Shown here: piece by piece, positions 39,202 to 47,808 of the stretch
Layout: each line of letters starts with the position of its first letter
Numbering within the stretch: position 1 is the stretch's first letter
Assembly (NCBI RefSeq): GCF_900108855.1
Contig: NZ_FNXY01000002.1
Location: 62,001 to 126,000, forward strand
From: Dyadobacter koreensis
GTDB taxonomy: Bacteria; Bacteroidota; Bacteroidia; Cytophagales; Spirosomataceae
Direction: 5' to 3'
DNA length: 64,000 bases
The notes under the pieces: generated by a model
What the model was told of the DNA's origin: nothing
Database searches by the model: none
What the model saw: the letters and a program-made list of their open reading frames with translations, nothing else
Translations under genes and position numbers: made by a program

Positions 39202-40446
39202 ATGAAATGTAGTTGCTGGTTACTTTTTCTATTATCAATACTAAATACTGTATCATATAGTCAATCGGCGTATCCTCTGCTTCCTGATGCTTTGACCTTT
39301 TCAGACGGGAAAAAGGTTACGACAACAAACCAATGGCAGGCCCGCCGTGAGGAAATTTTGAAAATATTCCGTTCTGAAATGTATGGCACTTCGCCCGGCA
39401 GACCAAAAAACATACGTTTTGAGACCTTTGATATTGAAAAAAATGCACTAGGAGGGAAAGCAACCCGAAAACAAATTTCGATTCATATCACAGAAAATGG
39501 CAGGGAAGCGAAATTTGATCTTCTCGTTTATATTCCAAATAAAGCCCAACATCCTGTCCCTGCTATCATTGGCCTTAATTTTATCGGCAATCAGGCGATC
39601 AACGCGGACCCCGGAATTAAACTGACCGAAGCCTGGGTGGAAAATAGTAAAATGTTTCCATGCTCGGTTAACGGCAAGGCAACCGATGCTTGTCGCGGCG
39701 TGAATGCGAAGCAGTGGCAGGTTGATCGTATTCTGGACGCCGGTTTTGCACTGGCAACGATGTATCGTGAAGAAATTGCTTCGGACCGGAAAGAAGAAAT
39801 GTTTAAAACCGGAGTTCATCCGTTATATCCTGAGTTACAAAATCGCGAGGACAACTTTGGAACAGTTGCTGCATGGGCATGGGCCCTGAGTAGGGGAATG
39901 GATTATTTGGAAACGGATAAGGATATTAATTCAAAAAAAGTTGCTGTTTTTGGATTTTCAAGATTAGGGAAAGCTGCGCTCTGGGCGGGAGCAAATGACA
40001 GTCGTTTTGCCCTGGTCATAAGTAACGAATCCGGCGCTGGCGGAGCGAAATTATTTCATCGGGGAATTGGAGAAAATATTCGCAGACTTAACACTGTTTT
40101 CCCGCATTGGTACGCCAAAAGTTTTAGAAAATATATGGACAAAGATACATTGTTGCCTTTCGATCAGCATTTTATTGTTGATTTGATTGCTCCGAGGCCA
40201 GTCTACATTGCTAGTGCCGAAGGCGATAAAGGCTCTGATCCTGCAGGTGAATTTTCAACTGCTCTGGAATCTGACAAGGTCTACCGGTTTCTAAAAAACG
40301 ATGGTCTTCCGGTGAAAGAAATTCCCGGCCTGAATCAACCGGTTATGGGACAAATCGGGTATCATATTCGGGAGGGCGGACACGATGTTACAAGTTTTGA
40401 TTGGAAACAGTTCTTAATTTTCTCTAATTTACGCCTCCAAAAATAA
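39202..40446 (+). CDS. Secreted CE15-like esterase (glucuronoyl esterase type)
   Basis: The 414-residue protein has a signal peptide (LLFLLSILNTVSYSQ). It matches carbohydrate esterase family 15 in the nucleophile elbow GFSRLGKAALWAGAND (Ser near residue 253), in SNESGAGGAKLFHRGIGENI and in LPFDQHFIVDLIAPRPVYI. The likely catalytic His lies in EGGHDVTSFDWKQF. Characterised CE15 enzymes cleave esters between glucuronoxylan and lignin. The family also holds uncharacterised members, so the substrate is not certain. The MFS permease gene starts 33 bases on, then a sugar kinase, suggesting a carbohydrate-use operon. Confidence 0.82.
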   Translation: MKCSCWLLFLLSILNTVSYSQSAYPLLPDALTFSDGKKVTTTNQWQARREEILKIFRSEMYGTSPGRPKNIRFETFDIEKNALGGKATRKQISIHITENGREAKFDLLVYIPNKAQHPVPAIIGLNFIGNQAINADPGIKLTEAWVENSKMFPCSVNGKATDACRGVNAKQWQVDRILDAGFALATMYREEIASDRKEEMFKTGVHPLYPELQNREDNFGTVAAWAWALSRGMDYLETDKDINSKKVAVFGFSRLGKAALWAGANDSRFALVISNESGAGGAKLFHRGIGENIRRLNTVFPHWYAKSFRKYMDKDTLLPFDQHFIVDLIAPRPVYIASAEGDKGSDPAGEFSTALESDKVYRFLKNDGLPVKEIPGLNQPVMGQIGYHIREGGHDVTSFDWKQFLIFSNLRLQK

Positions 40447-40479
40447 AAACATCTAAACAACTAATCTTACAATATATCA

Positions 40480-41730
40480 ATGCAAACAACTTCCTCGTCT
40501 GGTAAAGAAATTACCAGGGCCCGATTTACCGAAGACAGATACTTGATTACCCTTATCTTCGTCACTTCTCTTTTCATGTTTTGGGGTATCGCCATTACGA
40601 TGGGCGATGTTTTAAATAAACACTTTCAGACTGTATTGAGCCTCACAAAAACGCAGTCGGCATTTGTACAATTTGCGATTTTTGGCGCATATGGCGTGAT
40701 GGGTATTCCGGCGGGACTTTTCATGAAACGTTTTGGCTATAAAAAAGGCGTGCTTTTCGGACTTTCACTTTTTGCAGGTGGCTCATTCTTATTTGTTCCG
40801 GCGGCGGCGGCGGCTTCATTTCCGTTTTTTGGAGTTGCATTGTTTATCCTGGGATGTGGTATCTCGACGCTCGAAACCGTTGCGCATCCGTTTGTCGCTT
40901 CTCTGGGCGATCAAAGAACGAGTGATATGCGTATCAATTTTGCACAAGCGTTCAATGCTCTTGGTACGATCATCGGGCCGTGGATGGGTTCTTATTTTCT
41001 TTTTGGAAACCACGTGGAAGGAAGCACTGACCTGACGTCGGTTAAGATGTTGTACATCGCAATTGGAACTGTGATCGCCACGATTGCGGTTTTGTTTTCC
41101 TTTGTAAAAGTGCCGGAATTAATCGATCCGCACGTGGCAGTGGCAAATCCTGATGCAGCCAACGTGGATACTCATCCGGAGAAGGGACTTTTTGAACATA
41201 GCCATTTTAAATGGGCCGTAGTAGCACAGTTTTTCAATGTGGCAGCACAGGCAGGTACCTGGGCATTTTTCATCAATTACGGTCATGAGAAAATGGGATT
41301 TACGGACGCCGTTGCGAGTAAATGGATGATCCTGTTTTTTGTACTGATGCTTACCGGACGTTTCGTAGGCACTTTTTTAATGCGATTTATTGCTCCTCCA
41401 AGATTGCTGGCCATTTTTGCGGCCTGCAACATCGTGATGTGTCTTCTGATCAGCCAAAGCCTGGGATGGCCTTCCTTCATTGCTTTGCTGATGCTGAACT
41501 TCTTTTTTAGTATCATGTTCCCTACGATTTTCAGTTTAGGTTTAAAAAATCTGGGAGCACATACGCAGCAAGCTTCTTCATTTATTTCAATGGGTGTAGT
41601 TGGCGGTGCTCTTTTCCCTTTTGTTATGGGAGCAGTTGCTGAACACGACGTAGCTTCGGCGTATTACCTGCCGATAATCTGCTATCTTGTGATATTTTTG
41701 TTTGGTTATAAATTTTACAAAGTTCGATAG
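40480..41730 (+). CDS. MFS sugar permease, FucP-type
   Basis: An inner-membrane transporter with about twelve helices over 416 residues. It resembles the fucose/glucose-galactose:proton symporters: LFMFWGIAITMGDVLNKHFQ at helix 1, FGAYGVMGIPAGLFMKRFGYKKG (helices 2-3 and loop), ISTLETVAHPFVASLGD, and RINFAQAFNALGTIIGPWMG. The last motif is a hallmark of the FucP/GluP branch. The ROK kinase starts six bases after its stop. The sugar is not determined; glucose, galactose and fucose are all possible. Confidence 0.9.
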   Translation: MQTTSSSGKEITRARFTEDRYLITLIFVTSLFMFWGIAITMGDVLNKHFQTVLSLTKTQSAFVQFAIFGAYGVMGIPAGLFMKRFGYKKGVLFGLSLFAGGSFLFVPAAAAASFPFFGVALFILGCGISTLETVAHPFVASLGDQRTSDMRINFAQAFNALGTIIGPWMGSYFLFGNHVEGSTDLTSVKMLYIAIGTVIATIAVLFSFVKVPELIDPHVAVANPDAANVDTHPEKGLFEHSHFKWAVVAQFFNVAAQAGTWAFFINYGHEKMGFTDAVASKWMILFFVLMLTGRFVGTFLMRFIAPPRLLAIFAACNIVMCLLISQSLGWPSFIALLMLNFFFSIMFPTIFSLGLKNLGAHTQQASSFISMGVVGGALFPFVMGAVAEHDVASAYYLPIICYLVIFLFGYKFYKVR

Positions 41731-41736
41731 TATTTA

Positions 41737-42636
41737 ATGAAACTCTGGGGTATAGATTTAGGGGGCACGAAGATTGAATGTGCCGTATTGGATTCTGAAA
41801 ATGATTTAGCAGTTGTTGCCCGTAAGAGGCTTCCGACCGAATCCGATAAGGGATATGACCATATTTTATCCCAAATAAAAAAATTGATTGATCTGGTTGC
41901 GGAAGAAGTCGGAGAGAAGCCGGTTAAAATCGGTTTTGCAACGCCGGGAGTTTCTGAGCCGGAAACCAATCTCATGAAAAACTCAAACACGACTTGTCTG
42001 AATGGAAAGCCGATGCAGAAGGATCTTGAAGACATATTGGGTATTCCTGTGAAACTGGCTAACGATGCAAATTCCTTTGCATTGGCAGAAGCTTTGATGG
42101 GCGCAGGAAAAGAATATCCGAATGCTGAGGTTGTTTTCGGTGTTATTATGGGTACCGGAGTTGGCGGTGGATTGGTTGTCAATAAGAAAATTATCGGCGG
42201 ACATCATGGAATTGGCGGCGAGTGGGGCCATAACATTCTTGAAGAAAACGGGCATCCATGTTATTGTGGTAAAAAAGGCTGTGTGGAGCAGGTTATTTCC
42301 GGTCCGGCCTTGGAACGTTTTTATGAACAGCAAAGCGGTGAAAAATTGTCTATGAAGACTATTTTGGAGCAATACCGCCAGGGAGCAAATGTTCACGCTT
42401 CGGCGACTGTCGAGCGGATGCTTGAATATTATGGTCGTGCGATCTCTACACTCATTAACGTGCTGGACCCGGGTCTGATCGTAATTGGCGGCGGAGTTGG
42501 TAATATCGATTTGCTTTATACCGAAGGATACGAACGTATCAAAAAATATATCTTCAACGATGGTATTATTACAACGCCAATTTTAAAGCCGAAACTTGGC
42601 GACAGCGCAGGTGTTTTTGGAGCTGCGTTGCTATAA
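41737..42636 (+). CDS. ROK-family sugar kinase
   Basis: The 299-residue kinase begins with the phosphate-binding loop LWGIDLGGTKIECAVLDS. It carries the ROK signature (GTGVGGGLVVNKKIIGGHHG, then GGEWGHNIL) and the zinc motif HPCYCGKKGCVEQ. The catalytic Asp lies in LANDANSFALAEA. There is no DNA-binding domain, so it is a kinase (glucose, fructose, mannose or N-acetylated sugar), unlike the ROK repressor at 19016. It closes the esterase-permease-kinase operon, where it would trap the imported sugar as a phosphate. Confidence 0.93.
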   Translation: MKLWGIDLGGTKIECAVLDSENDLAVVARKRLPTESDKGYDHILSQIKKLIDLVAEEVGEKPVKIGFATPGVSEPETNLMKNSNTTCLNGKPMQKDLEDILGIPVKLANDANSFALAEALMGAGKEYPNAEVVFGVIMGTGVGGGLVVNKKIIGGHHGIGGEWGHNILEENGHPCYCGKKGCVEQVISGPALERFYEQQSGEKLSMKTILEQYRQGANVHASATVERMLEYYGRAISTLINVLDPGLIVIGGGVGNIDLLYTEGYERIKKYIFNDGIITTPILKPKLGDSAGVFGAALL

Positions 42637-42660
42637 AGTTAAAAAAATAGACAATAAAAG

Positions 42661-42716
42661 AGTCCTGGTTATATTGTCCGATGCTGGAAACAGCGTTTGA
42701 CAATGTGGCCAGGACT
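42661..42716 (+). terminator. Long plus-strand hairpin with GAAA tetraloop
   Basis: Positions 42661-42686 pair with 42691-42716: 20 Watson-Crick pairs, five G-U pairs and one mismatch (42679 against 42698), capped by GAAA. It starts 24 bases after the kinase stop. There is no strong T run after it (TCTCTTGCTGTTT), so it may be an atypical terminator, a 3' stabiliser of the sugar operon mRNA, or a small RNA. Confidence 0.6.
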
Positions 42717-42753
42717 TCTCTTGCTGTTTAAACTAACGTCTCGCAGTTTTGTC

Positions 42754-42761
42754 TAAATTTG
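42754..42761 (+). promoter_or_regulatory. -7 promoter element of the LolA-like gene
   Basis: TAAATTTG is an exact TAnnTTTG match 60 bases before the ATG at 42822. A TTTA at about 42727 could serve as a weak -33 element. Confidence 0.4.
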
Positions 42762-42821
42762 TAGTCACCTTTCAACCTGGCATACTTTTTAAAGAATTTA
42801 ATTAGAATTAAATAATTGATT

Positions 42822-43472
42822 ATGAAAAAAATAACAATTTTCTCGTTTGTGCTCGCTATTGTCGTGCTTTCTAATGTGTTTACGACAACCGTTCAGGCGC
42901 AGGGAGATAAAAAATCAACTGCGATTTTAGAGGCGATGAGTAATAAGTACCAGAAAATAAAATCATTTAAAGCAATTTTTACATACACTCCCGAAGGCGG
43001 AAAGGCATTGAAAGGCGATGCGACGGTGAAAGGGACAAAGTTTCGTTTGAAAATGGCCGGACAGGAAATTTTCAATGACGGAAAACTAATGGCAACTTAT
43101 ATCAAAGAAACCAACGAAGTGAATTTACAGGATTTCGATCCGTCGGCAGGTGGTGATCTGGATCCGACAAGAATTTATTCTGCCTATAAAAAGGGGTTTA
43201 AATATGCCTTCCTCCAAGAAAAGAAAGAAGGTGCGAAGACTTATGAAGTGGTTGAACTGACGTCGACAGGAAAAAATAGCCAGGTTGATAAAGTTCAGAT
43301 TGAGGTAAACAAAGCAGATAAATCGATCAACAGCTGGAAAATTTTCCAGAAAAACGGACAAAAGGTAACATATAAAGTGGAACAATTCCAGCCAGATGTT
43401 GCTGTACCGGATACTTATTTCACATTTAACTCGAAACAATTTCCAGGTGTAGAAGTTGTTGATCTTCGGTAA
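42822..43472 (+). CDS. LolA-like outer membrane lipoprotein carrier
   Basis: The ATG at 42822 (not the TTG at 42816) starts a 216-residue protein with a signal peptide (FSFVLAIVVLSNVFTTTVQAQ). The mature part starts ILEAMSNKYQKIKSFKAIFT and continues with GDATVKGTKFRLKMAGQEIF and FNDGKLMATYIKE. These are the family marks of LolA/COG2834, a half-barrel periplasmic chaperone that ferries lipoproteins to the outer membrane. The C-terminal VPDTYFTFNSKQFPGVEVVDLR is typical for Bacteroidota members. It has its own promoter and a terminator at 43500. Confidence 0.88.
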   Translation: MKKITIFSFVLAIVVLSNVFTTTVQAQGDKKSTAILEAMSNKYQKIKSFKAIFTYTPEGGKALKGDATVKGTKFRLKMAGQEIFNDGKLMATYIKETNEVNLQDFDPSAGGDLDPTRIYSAYKKGFKYAFLQEKKEGAKTYEVVELTSTGKNSQVDKVQIEVNKADKSINSWKIFQKNGQKVTYKVEQFQPDVAVPDTYFTFNSKQFPGVEVVDLR

Positions 43473-43499
43473 GCGATAAGGTTAGATAATTTTATAGTT

Positions 43500-43530
43500 A
43501 GGGGAGGCTGGTATCAGCTTTCCCTTTTTT
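43500..43530 (+). terminator. Terminator of the LolA-like gene
   Basis: AGGGGAGGCTG and CAGCTTTCCCT form an 11-pair stem (two G-U pairs) with the loop GTAT, followed by five to six T. Confidence 0.85.
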
Positions 43531-43669
43531 GGTTTTAGTAAAAAATAAATTTCGACAAATAAAATGATGTGTACAGTACAACATTTAAGCAGTAAGTTTG
43601 TTAACATTTTAATATGTGAAAAATTACAGCTTCTGAATTTTTCGCGCAGTAAATTCTTTGAGTGCATTA

Positions 43670-44530
43670 ATGTTATTAGTAGAAATTTCAAAAAAAGTGG
43701 ATCCTGTTTTCGTAAAACTCGACAAATGGTTTGATCTCAGCATTGGTTATATCCCCAATGTGGTCATGGCTATTTTGCTTCTCGTGGTTTTTCGATATCT
43801 GGCAGGATATGGCGGCCGGTTAATGGCAAAAGTTTTAGCGAAAGCCTCTCAAAACGAAGCATTGGTCAGTCTTGTGTCTTCGCTGACAAGAATTGTGATA
43901 TTGACCACCGGATTATTCTTTGCATTGGGAATTCTGGGTTTAGAAAAAACGGTGACGTCTATGGTAGCAGGTGCGGGTGTTATCGCCCTTGCACTTGGAT
44001 TTGCATTTCAGGATTTAACGACCAATTTTATTTCCGGTGCGTTCATTGCAATTCAGCGTCCCATCAAAGTTGGAGATATTATTGAAACGAATGGATTTAC
44101 AGGAAGAGTTAAATCGATAAACCTGCGGTCTGTGATTATTGATAACCTCGCAGGTCAGCAGGTTGAAATTCCAAGTAAGGATATTTTCCAAAAGCCTATT
44201 ACCAATTTTACGCATTCAGGAGAGCGAAGAGTCCAGGTTGAATGCGGTGTCGCCTTTAATGAAGATCTTGCCTTTGTTGAGAAAATAAGTCTGGAAGCAG
44301 TTCAATCGTTGGGTTTTCTAAGTAATACGAGACCCGTTGATTTTAGTTTTACCAAATTCGGAGCAAACACAATCGATTTCCAGGTTCAGTTCTGGATCGA
44401 TCAGATAAAAATCGGTCCGGGTTCAGCAAAGAGTGAAGCGATAAAAGTGCTGAAATCTGCCTTTGATATTCATGGGATAGCAATTCCGGTCAGAGCGCCG
44501 GAAGGAGCTGCGGAACCAAAGAAAGAATAG
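43670..44530 (+). CDS. Small-conductance mechanosensitive channel, MscS family
   Basis: From the ATG at 43670 the protein has 286 residues, the size of minimal MscS. Three membrane helices occupy residues about 20-125. The pore-lining TM3 is Gly/Ala-rich (VTSMVAGAGVIALALGFAFQ) and is followed by DLTTNFISGAFIAIQRPIKVGDII, the family signature, and a cytoplasmic beta domain. It releases solutes under hypo-osmotic shock. The TTG at 43658 would add four residues. No operon partner is evident. Confidence 0.94.
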   Translation: MLLVEISKKVDPVFVKLDKWFDLSIGYIPNVVMAILLLVVFRYLAGYGGRLMAKVLAKASQNEALVSLVSSLTRIVILTTGLFFALGILGLEKTVTSMVAGAGVIALALGFAFQDLTTNFISGAFIAIQRPIKVGDIIETNGFTGRVKSINLRSVIIDNLAGQQVEIPSKDIFQKPITNFTHSGERRVQVECGVAFNEDLAFVEKISLEAVQSLGFLSNTRPVDFSFTKFGANTIDFQVQFWIDQIKIGPGSAKSEAIKVLKSAFDIHGIAIPVRAPEGAAEPKKE

Positions 44531-44557
44531 ATGAAACTTGCCAAGCACCATATGAAA

Positions 44558-44587
44558 ATCCCGGCCAGGAATTATCCGGGCCGGGAT
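44558..44587. terminator. Hairpin between the MscS gene and ahcY
   Basis: ATCCCGGCC at 44558-44566 and GGCCGGGAT at 44579-44587 form a 9-base-pair stem; the minus strand continues into TTTT, so it suits ahcY best. Confidence 0.75.
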
Positions 44588-44624
44588 CTAAAGCTAAAAG
44601 CCAATTGCTAAAAGCTAGTACAAA

Positions 44625-45941
44625 TTAATATCTGTAAGTATCCGCTTTGAAAGGACCTTCCGTCGGAACACCGATATAAGCAGCTTGTTCAGCAGTCAAA
44701 ACATCAAGTTTTGCACCAACGTGAGCCAGGTGGAAAGCAGCTACTTTTTCATCCAGTGCTTTTGGAAGAACGTATACTTTTTTCTCGTAAGCAGCAGTAT
44801 TAGTCCAAAGTTCGATCTGAGCAAGTGTCTGGTTAGAGAACGAGCATGACATCACGAAAGATGGGTGACCCATTGCACAACCCAGGTTAACCAAACGACC
44901 TTCAGCAAGGATGATGATGTCTTTTCCTTCAACCGAATAAATATCAACCTGTGGTTTGATCTGAGATTTTGTAGAACCGTAAGCAGAATTCAACCAAGCC
45001 ATATCGATTTCATTATCGAAGTGACCGATGTTACAAACTACTGCTTTATCACGCATTTTAAGGAAATGCTTTTCCGTGATGATACGGAAGTTACCCGTTG
45101 CGGTAACGATAATGTTAGCACGCTCAACAGCTTCGTCCATAGTTACAACTTCGAAACCATCCATTGCTGCCTGAAGCGCACAGATTGGATCGATTTCTGT
45201 AACCAAAACACGGCATCCTGCGCCACGAAGAGATTCAGCAGAACCTTTTCCTACATCACCATAACCTGCTACAACGGCAACTTTACCAGCAAGCATCAAG
45301 TCTGTTGCACGACGGATAGAATCTACAAGCGATTCACGGCAACCATATTTGTTATCAAATTTAGATTTAGTAACCGAGTCATTTACGTTGATCGCTGGCA
45401 AATGAAGTGTACCATTTTTAAGACGGTCGTATAAACGAAGAACACCTGTTGTGGTTTCCTCAGAAAGACCTTTAATGCCTTCGATCAATTCAGGGAACTG
45501 GTCGAATACCATGTTAGTAAGGTCACCACCATCATCAAGGATCATGTTCAATGGCTGACGATCTTCACCGAAGAAAAGAGTTTGTTCGATACACCAGTTG
45601 AATTCTTCCTCGTTCATACCTTTCCAGGCGTAAACTGGAATACCCGCTGCTGCGATTGCCGCTGCTGCGTGATCCTGAGTAGAGAAAATGTTACATGAAG
45701 ACCAGGTAACTTCTGCACCCAAAGCTGTAAGTGTTTCGATCAAAACTGCAGTTTGGATCGTCATGTGAAGACAACCAGCAACACGTGCACCTTTCAAAGG
45801 CTGTGATGGACCGTATTCAGCGCGGATTGCCATAAGTCCTGGCATTTCAGCCTCTGCCAATGTAATTTCTTTGCGACCCCATTCGGCCAGCGTTATGTCT
45901 TTAACCTTGTAAGGAATGTACGTTTCTGTTGACGTTGCCAT
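44625..45941 (-). CDS. ahcY: Adenosylhomocysteinase
   Basis: It splits S-adenosylhomocysteine into adenosine and homocysteine, closing the methyl cycle with metK. The 438-residue protein has [20 protein letters not shown] near residue 50, [20 protein letters not shown] near residue 180, the NAD-binding [20 protein letters not shown] near residue 220 and [13 protein letters not shown] further on. The C-terminus FKADTYRY carries the Lys-x-x-x-Tyr residues that complete the NAD site of the neighbouring subunit. It is a single gene with a -7 box TAATTTTG at 45984-45977. No riboswitch is visible in its leader. Confidence 0.98.
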   Translation of the reverse strand: MATSTETYIPYKVKDITLAEWGRKEITLAEAEMPGLMAIRAEYGPSQPLKGARVAGCLHMTIQTAVLIETLTALGAEVTWSSCNIFSTQDHAAAAIAAAGIPVYAWKGMNEEEFNWCIEQTLFFGEDRQPLNMILDDGGDLTNMVFDQFPELIEGIKGLSEETTTGVLRLYDRLKNGTLHLPAINVNDSVTKSKFDNKYGCRESLVDSIRRATDLMLAGKVAVVAGYGDVGKGSAESLRGAGCRVLVTEIDPICALQAAMDGFEVVTMDEAVERANIIVTATGNFRIITEKHFLKMRDKAVVCNIGHFDNEIDMAWLNSAYGSTKSQIKPQVDIYSVEGKDIIILAEGRLVNLGCAMGHPSFVMSCSFSNQTLAQIELWTNTAAYEKKVYVLPKALDEKVAAFHLAHVGAKLDVLTAEQAAYIGVPTEGPFKADTYRY

Positions 45942-46311
45942 TTTCTATTTAGATTTTGTTGTCAATTTTAATGGTACAAAATTAAGTAGAAAAACCATCA
46001 GGATTAATATTTGTAGATGAATATTGGGGTTTTGATTTAAAATTTAGATATTCTATCTAATTACGATAGAGATACCTGGTTTTTAAAGCAATTCAATCAG
46101 TTAAAAATTAAGAGTATAGATATTTTGTCTGCTTGCCGGATGTCGGGAACCTTGGTATAACGCCCTCGATGACAACTTATCCTGTCAAAAAGAACTTTTC
46201 TATTGATTATCAAAAGAATAAACTTCCCGAAAATCAAAAAGCGCTGCCTTTTGAGCAACGCTTCGTATATAAAGATATCAGTTAGGTTAATAAGCCGCCT
46301 TGATAAGAAAA
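45942..46311 (-). promoter_or_regulatory. Spacer with the ahcY promoter region and a terminator, no gene
   Basis: On the minus strand TAATTTTG (45984-45977) is an exact -7 match for ahcY, 36 bases before its ATG; the -33 side is unclear. At 46231-46263 lies the terminator of the AhpD-like gene. The AT-rich bases between show no coding frame and no recognised RNA. Confidence 0.4.
46231..46263 (-). terminator. Terminator of the AhpC/AhpD-like unit
   Basis: On the minus strand GCGTTGC and GCAGCGC form a seven-pair stem with one G-U pair, followed by five T. It lies about 50 bases after the AhpD-like stop. Confidence 0.75.
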
Positions 46312-46902
46312 TTAAATTAATACAGTGAAGCTCTTGAAGATAGCTCCGATACGAACTGCGTCAAAGATACGAGCCTGAGTTCCGCCATGATTAAGTACAG
46401 ATTGTTCATGGGAAGTTACACACATTTCACAACCGTTAAGTGCTGAAACAACCAGACTTAATAGTTCGAAAAACTCTTTGCCCAGCACAGGATTAACCAT
46501 GATGCTCATTTTAATCCCGGCAGGAGCGTTGTTGTAAAACTCCTTGTCCATAAAATGTCTGAAACGATAGAACACGTTATTTGCATTCATCAAAGAAACA
46601 CATGCAGTGACTTCTGCAATTTCTTTTTCGTCAGCACCTTCGGTTACAGCAAGCTCTTCGATTGCCGAAATCAAAGCTGTATTTTTTTCATTGATCGCAA
46701 CAGAGAGAGCGATTAATAATGCCTCTTTGCGGTTGATGTTTTGTGATTTCAAAACATTACCAATGTTGATCTTCAAGTCCTTAAGGTAGCGGTGATCTAA
46801 TGCCGCTAACTTGTTCATTAGCACGCTTTCAAATTCTGCGGGCAGATTGATTTCCTTATACAGAGAATCTTTCGTGTTCCCTGTTGCTGCAAATGGATAC
46901 AT
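46312..46902 (-). CDS. AhpD-like alkylhydroperoxidase (carboxymuconolactone decarboxylase family)
   Basis: The 196-residue protein has two repeats of the CMD fold; the second carries the active site GCEMCVTSHEQSV, with the Cys-x-x-Cys pair and the downstream His of AhpD. KEALLIALSVAINEKN marks the first repeat. AhpD reduces the peroxiredoxin AhpC, and an AhpC gene lies directly upstream on the same strand, so the pair likely forms one peroxide-reducing system. The two genes are separated by 126 bases that contain a terminator-like hairpin, so read-through or partial termination is possible. Confidence 0.9.
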   Translation of the reverse strand: MYPFAATGNTKDSLYKEINLPAEFESVLMNKLAALDHRYLKDLKINIGNVLKSQNINRKEALLIALSVAINEKNTALISAIEELAVTEGADEKEIAEVTACVSLMNANNVFYRFRHFMDKEFYNNAPAGIKMSIMVNPVLGKEFFELLSLVVSALNGCEMCVTSHEQSVLNHGGTQARIFDAVRIGAIFKSFTVLI

Positions 46903-46973
46903 TTTTAGTGAAATTGGAAGTGGGGAGAAATGAGGCGCTTACTTGCTTTTAGCTATCAGCGGTTAGCTTTTTA

Positions 46974-47004
46974 AAATGAGCCGGATTTAATGCCCGGCTC
47001 ATTT
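46974..47004 (-). terminator. Hairpin between ahpC and the AhpD-like gene
   Basis: AAATGAGCCGG and CCGGCTCATTT form an 11-base-pair perfect stem about 25 bases after the ahpC stop. The minus-strand tail is TTAAAAAG, so the T run is short and termination may be partial. Confidence 0.7.
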
Positions 47005-47028
47005 CTTTATTTTAACTTATATCTTGAA

Positions 47029-47580
47029 TTAAGCTAACGTAGCTTCTCCTTTTACCCAGTTGCAAGGGCAAAGTTCGTCAGTTTGCAAAGCGTCAAGTAC
47101 ACGAAGAACTTCATCAACGTTACGTCCAACTGAAAGGTCATTGATACATACCCAACGAATAATTCCTTGTGGATCAACAATGTATGTTGCGCGGTAAGCG
47201 ATTTTTTCGTTTGCTTCAAGAATTCCTAATTCTTCTGCCAAAGATTTTGAAGTATCAGCAAGCATAGGGAATTGAAGATCACGAAGATCGTCATGGTTTT
47301 TTCTCCATGCCAAGTGAACGTTCTCGCTATCCGTCGAAGCACCGATCAGGATTGCGTCACGGTCCGCGAAATCAGAAGTTTTTTTGTTGAATTCAGCAAT
47401 TTCAGTAGGACAAACAAAAGTAAAATCTTTTGGCCACCAGAACATTACCATCCATTTCTCTGCATTGATATGATCCTCAGACGTGATATCGTAAAATTCA
47501 TTTCCTTTTTCAAGAGAAACGACTGAGATTTTTTTGAATTCAGGGAATTTAGATCCAACGGATACAATTGTATTTTTCAT
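47029..47580 (-). CDS. ahpC: Alkyl hydroperoxide reductase C, 2-Cys peroxiredoxin
   Basis: The 183-residue peroxiredoxin reduces peroxides with the peroxidatic Cys57 in FTFVCPTEI. The C-terminal CPCNW (Cys171 and Cys173) is the double-cysteine form known from mycobacterial AhpC, whose reductant is AhpD. This fits the AhpD-like gene next to it. DLRDLQFPMLADTSKSLAEELG and YRATYIVDPQGIIRWVCI are further family marks. Whether it is induced by OxyR cannot be judged from the 228-base upstream spacer, where I see no clear palindrome. Confidence 0.96.
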   Translation of the reverse strand: MKNTIVSVGSKFPEFKKISVVSLEKGNEFYDITSEDHINAEKWMVMFWWPKDFTFVCPTEIAEFNKKTSDFADRDAILIGASTDSENVHLAWRKNHDDLRDLQFPMLADTSKSLAEELGILEANEKIAYRATYIVDPQGIIRWVCINDLSVGRNVDEVLRVLDALQTDELCPCNWVKGEATLA

Positions 47581-47808
47581 TGTTGTTATGATTTCTGTGG
47601 TTTGTATTATTTCTGGTTACAAAACTACGCACAACAGGAACCCAAGGCAAGAATTGGTGTGGTACTATTTAAGGTAATGCTTGAATTAAATAAATGAATT
47701 CATATTTTCTATTTAAAAATACAGATCTATAAATGGTATCTATAAGTATATAAATTTGTACTATATAATTAAACAAATAAATTAAGTAATAATACAAATC
47801 GAAGACGG

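Noticed and set aside
44865..45434. A 189-codon frame opposite ahcY
   Set aside because: It lies wholly inside a clear housekeeping gene on the other strand and is rich in Cys, Thr and Phe, as expected of an antisense frame.
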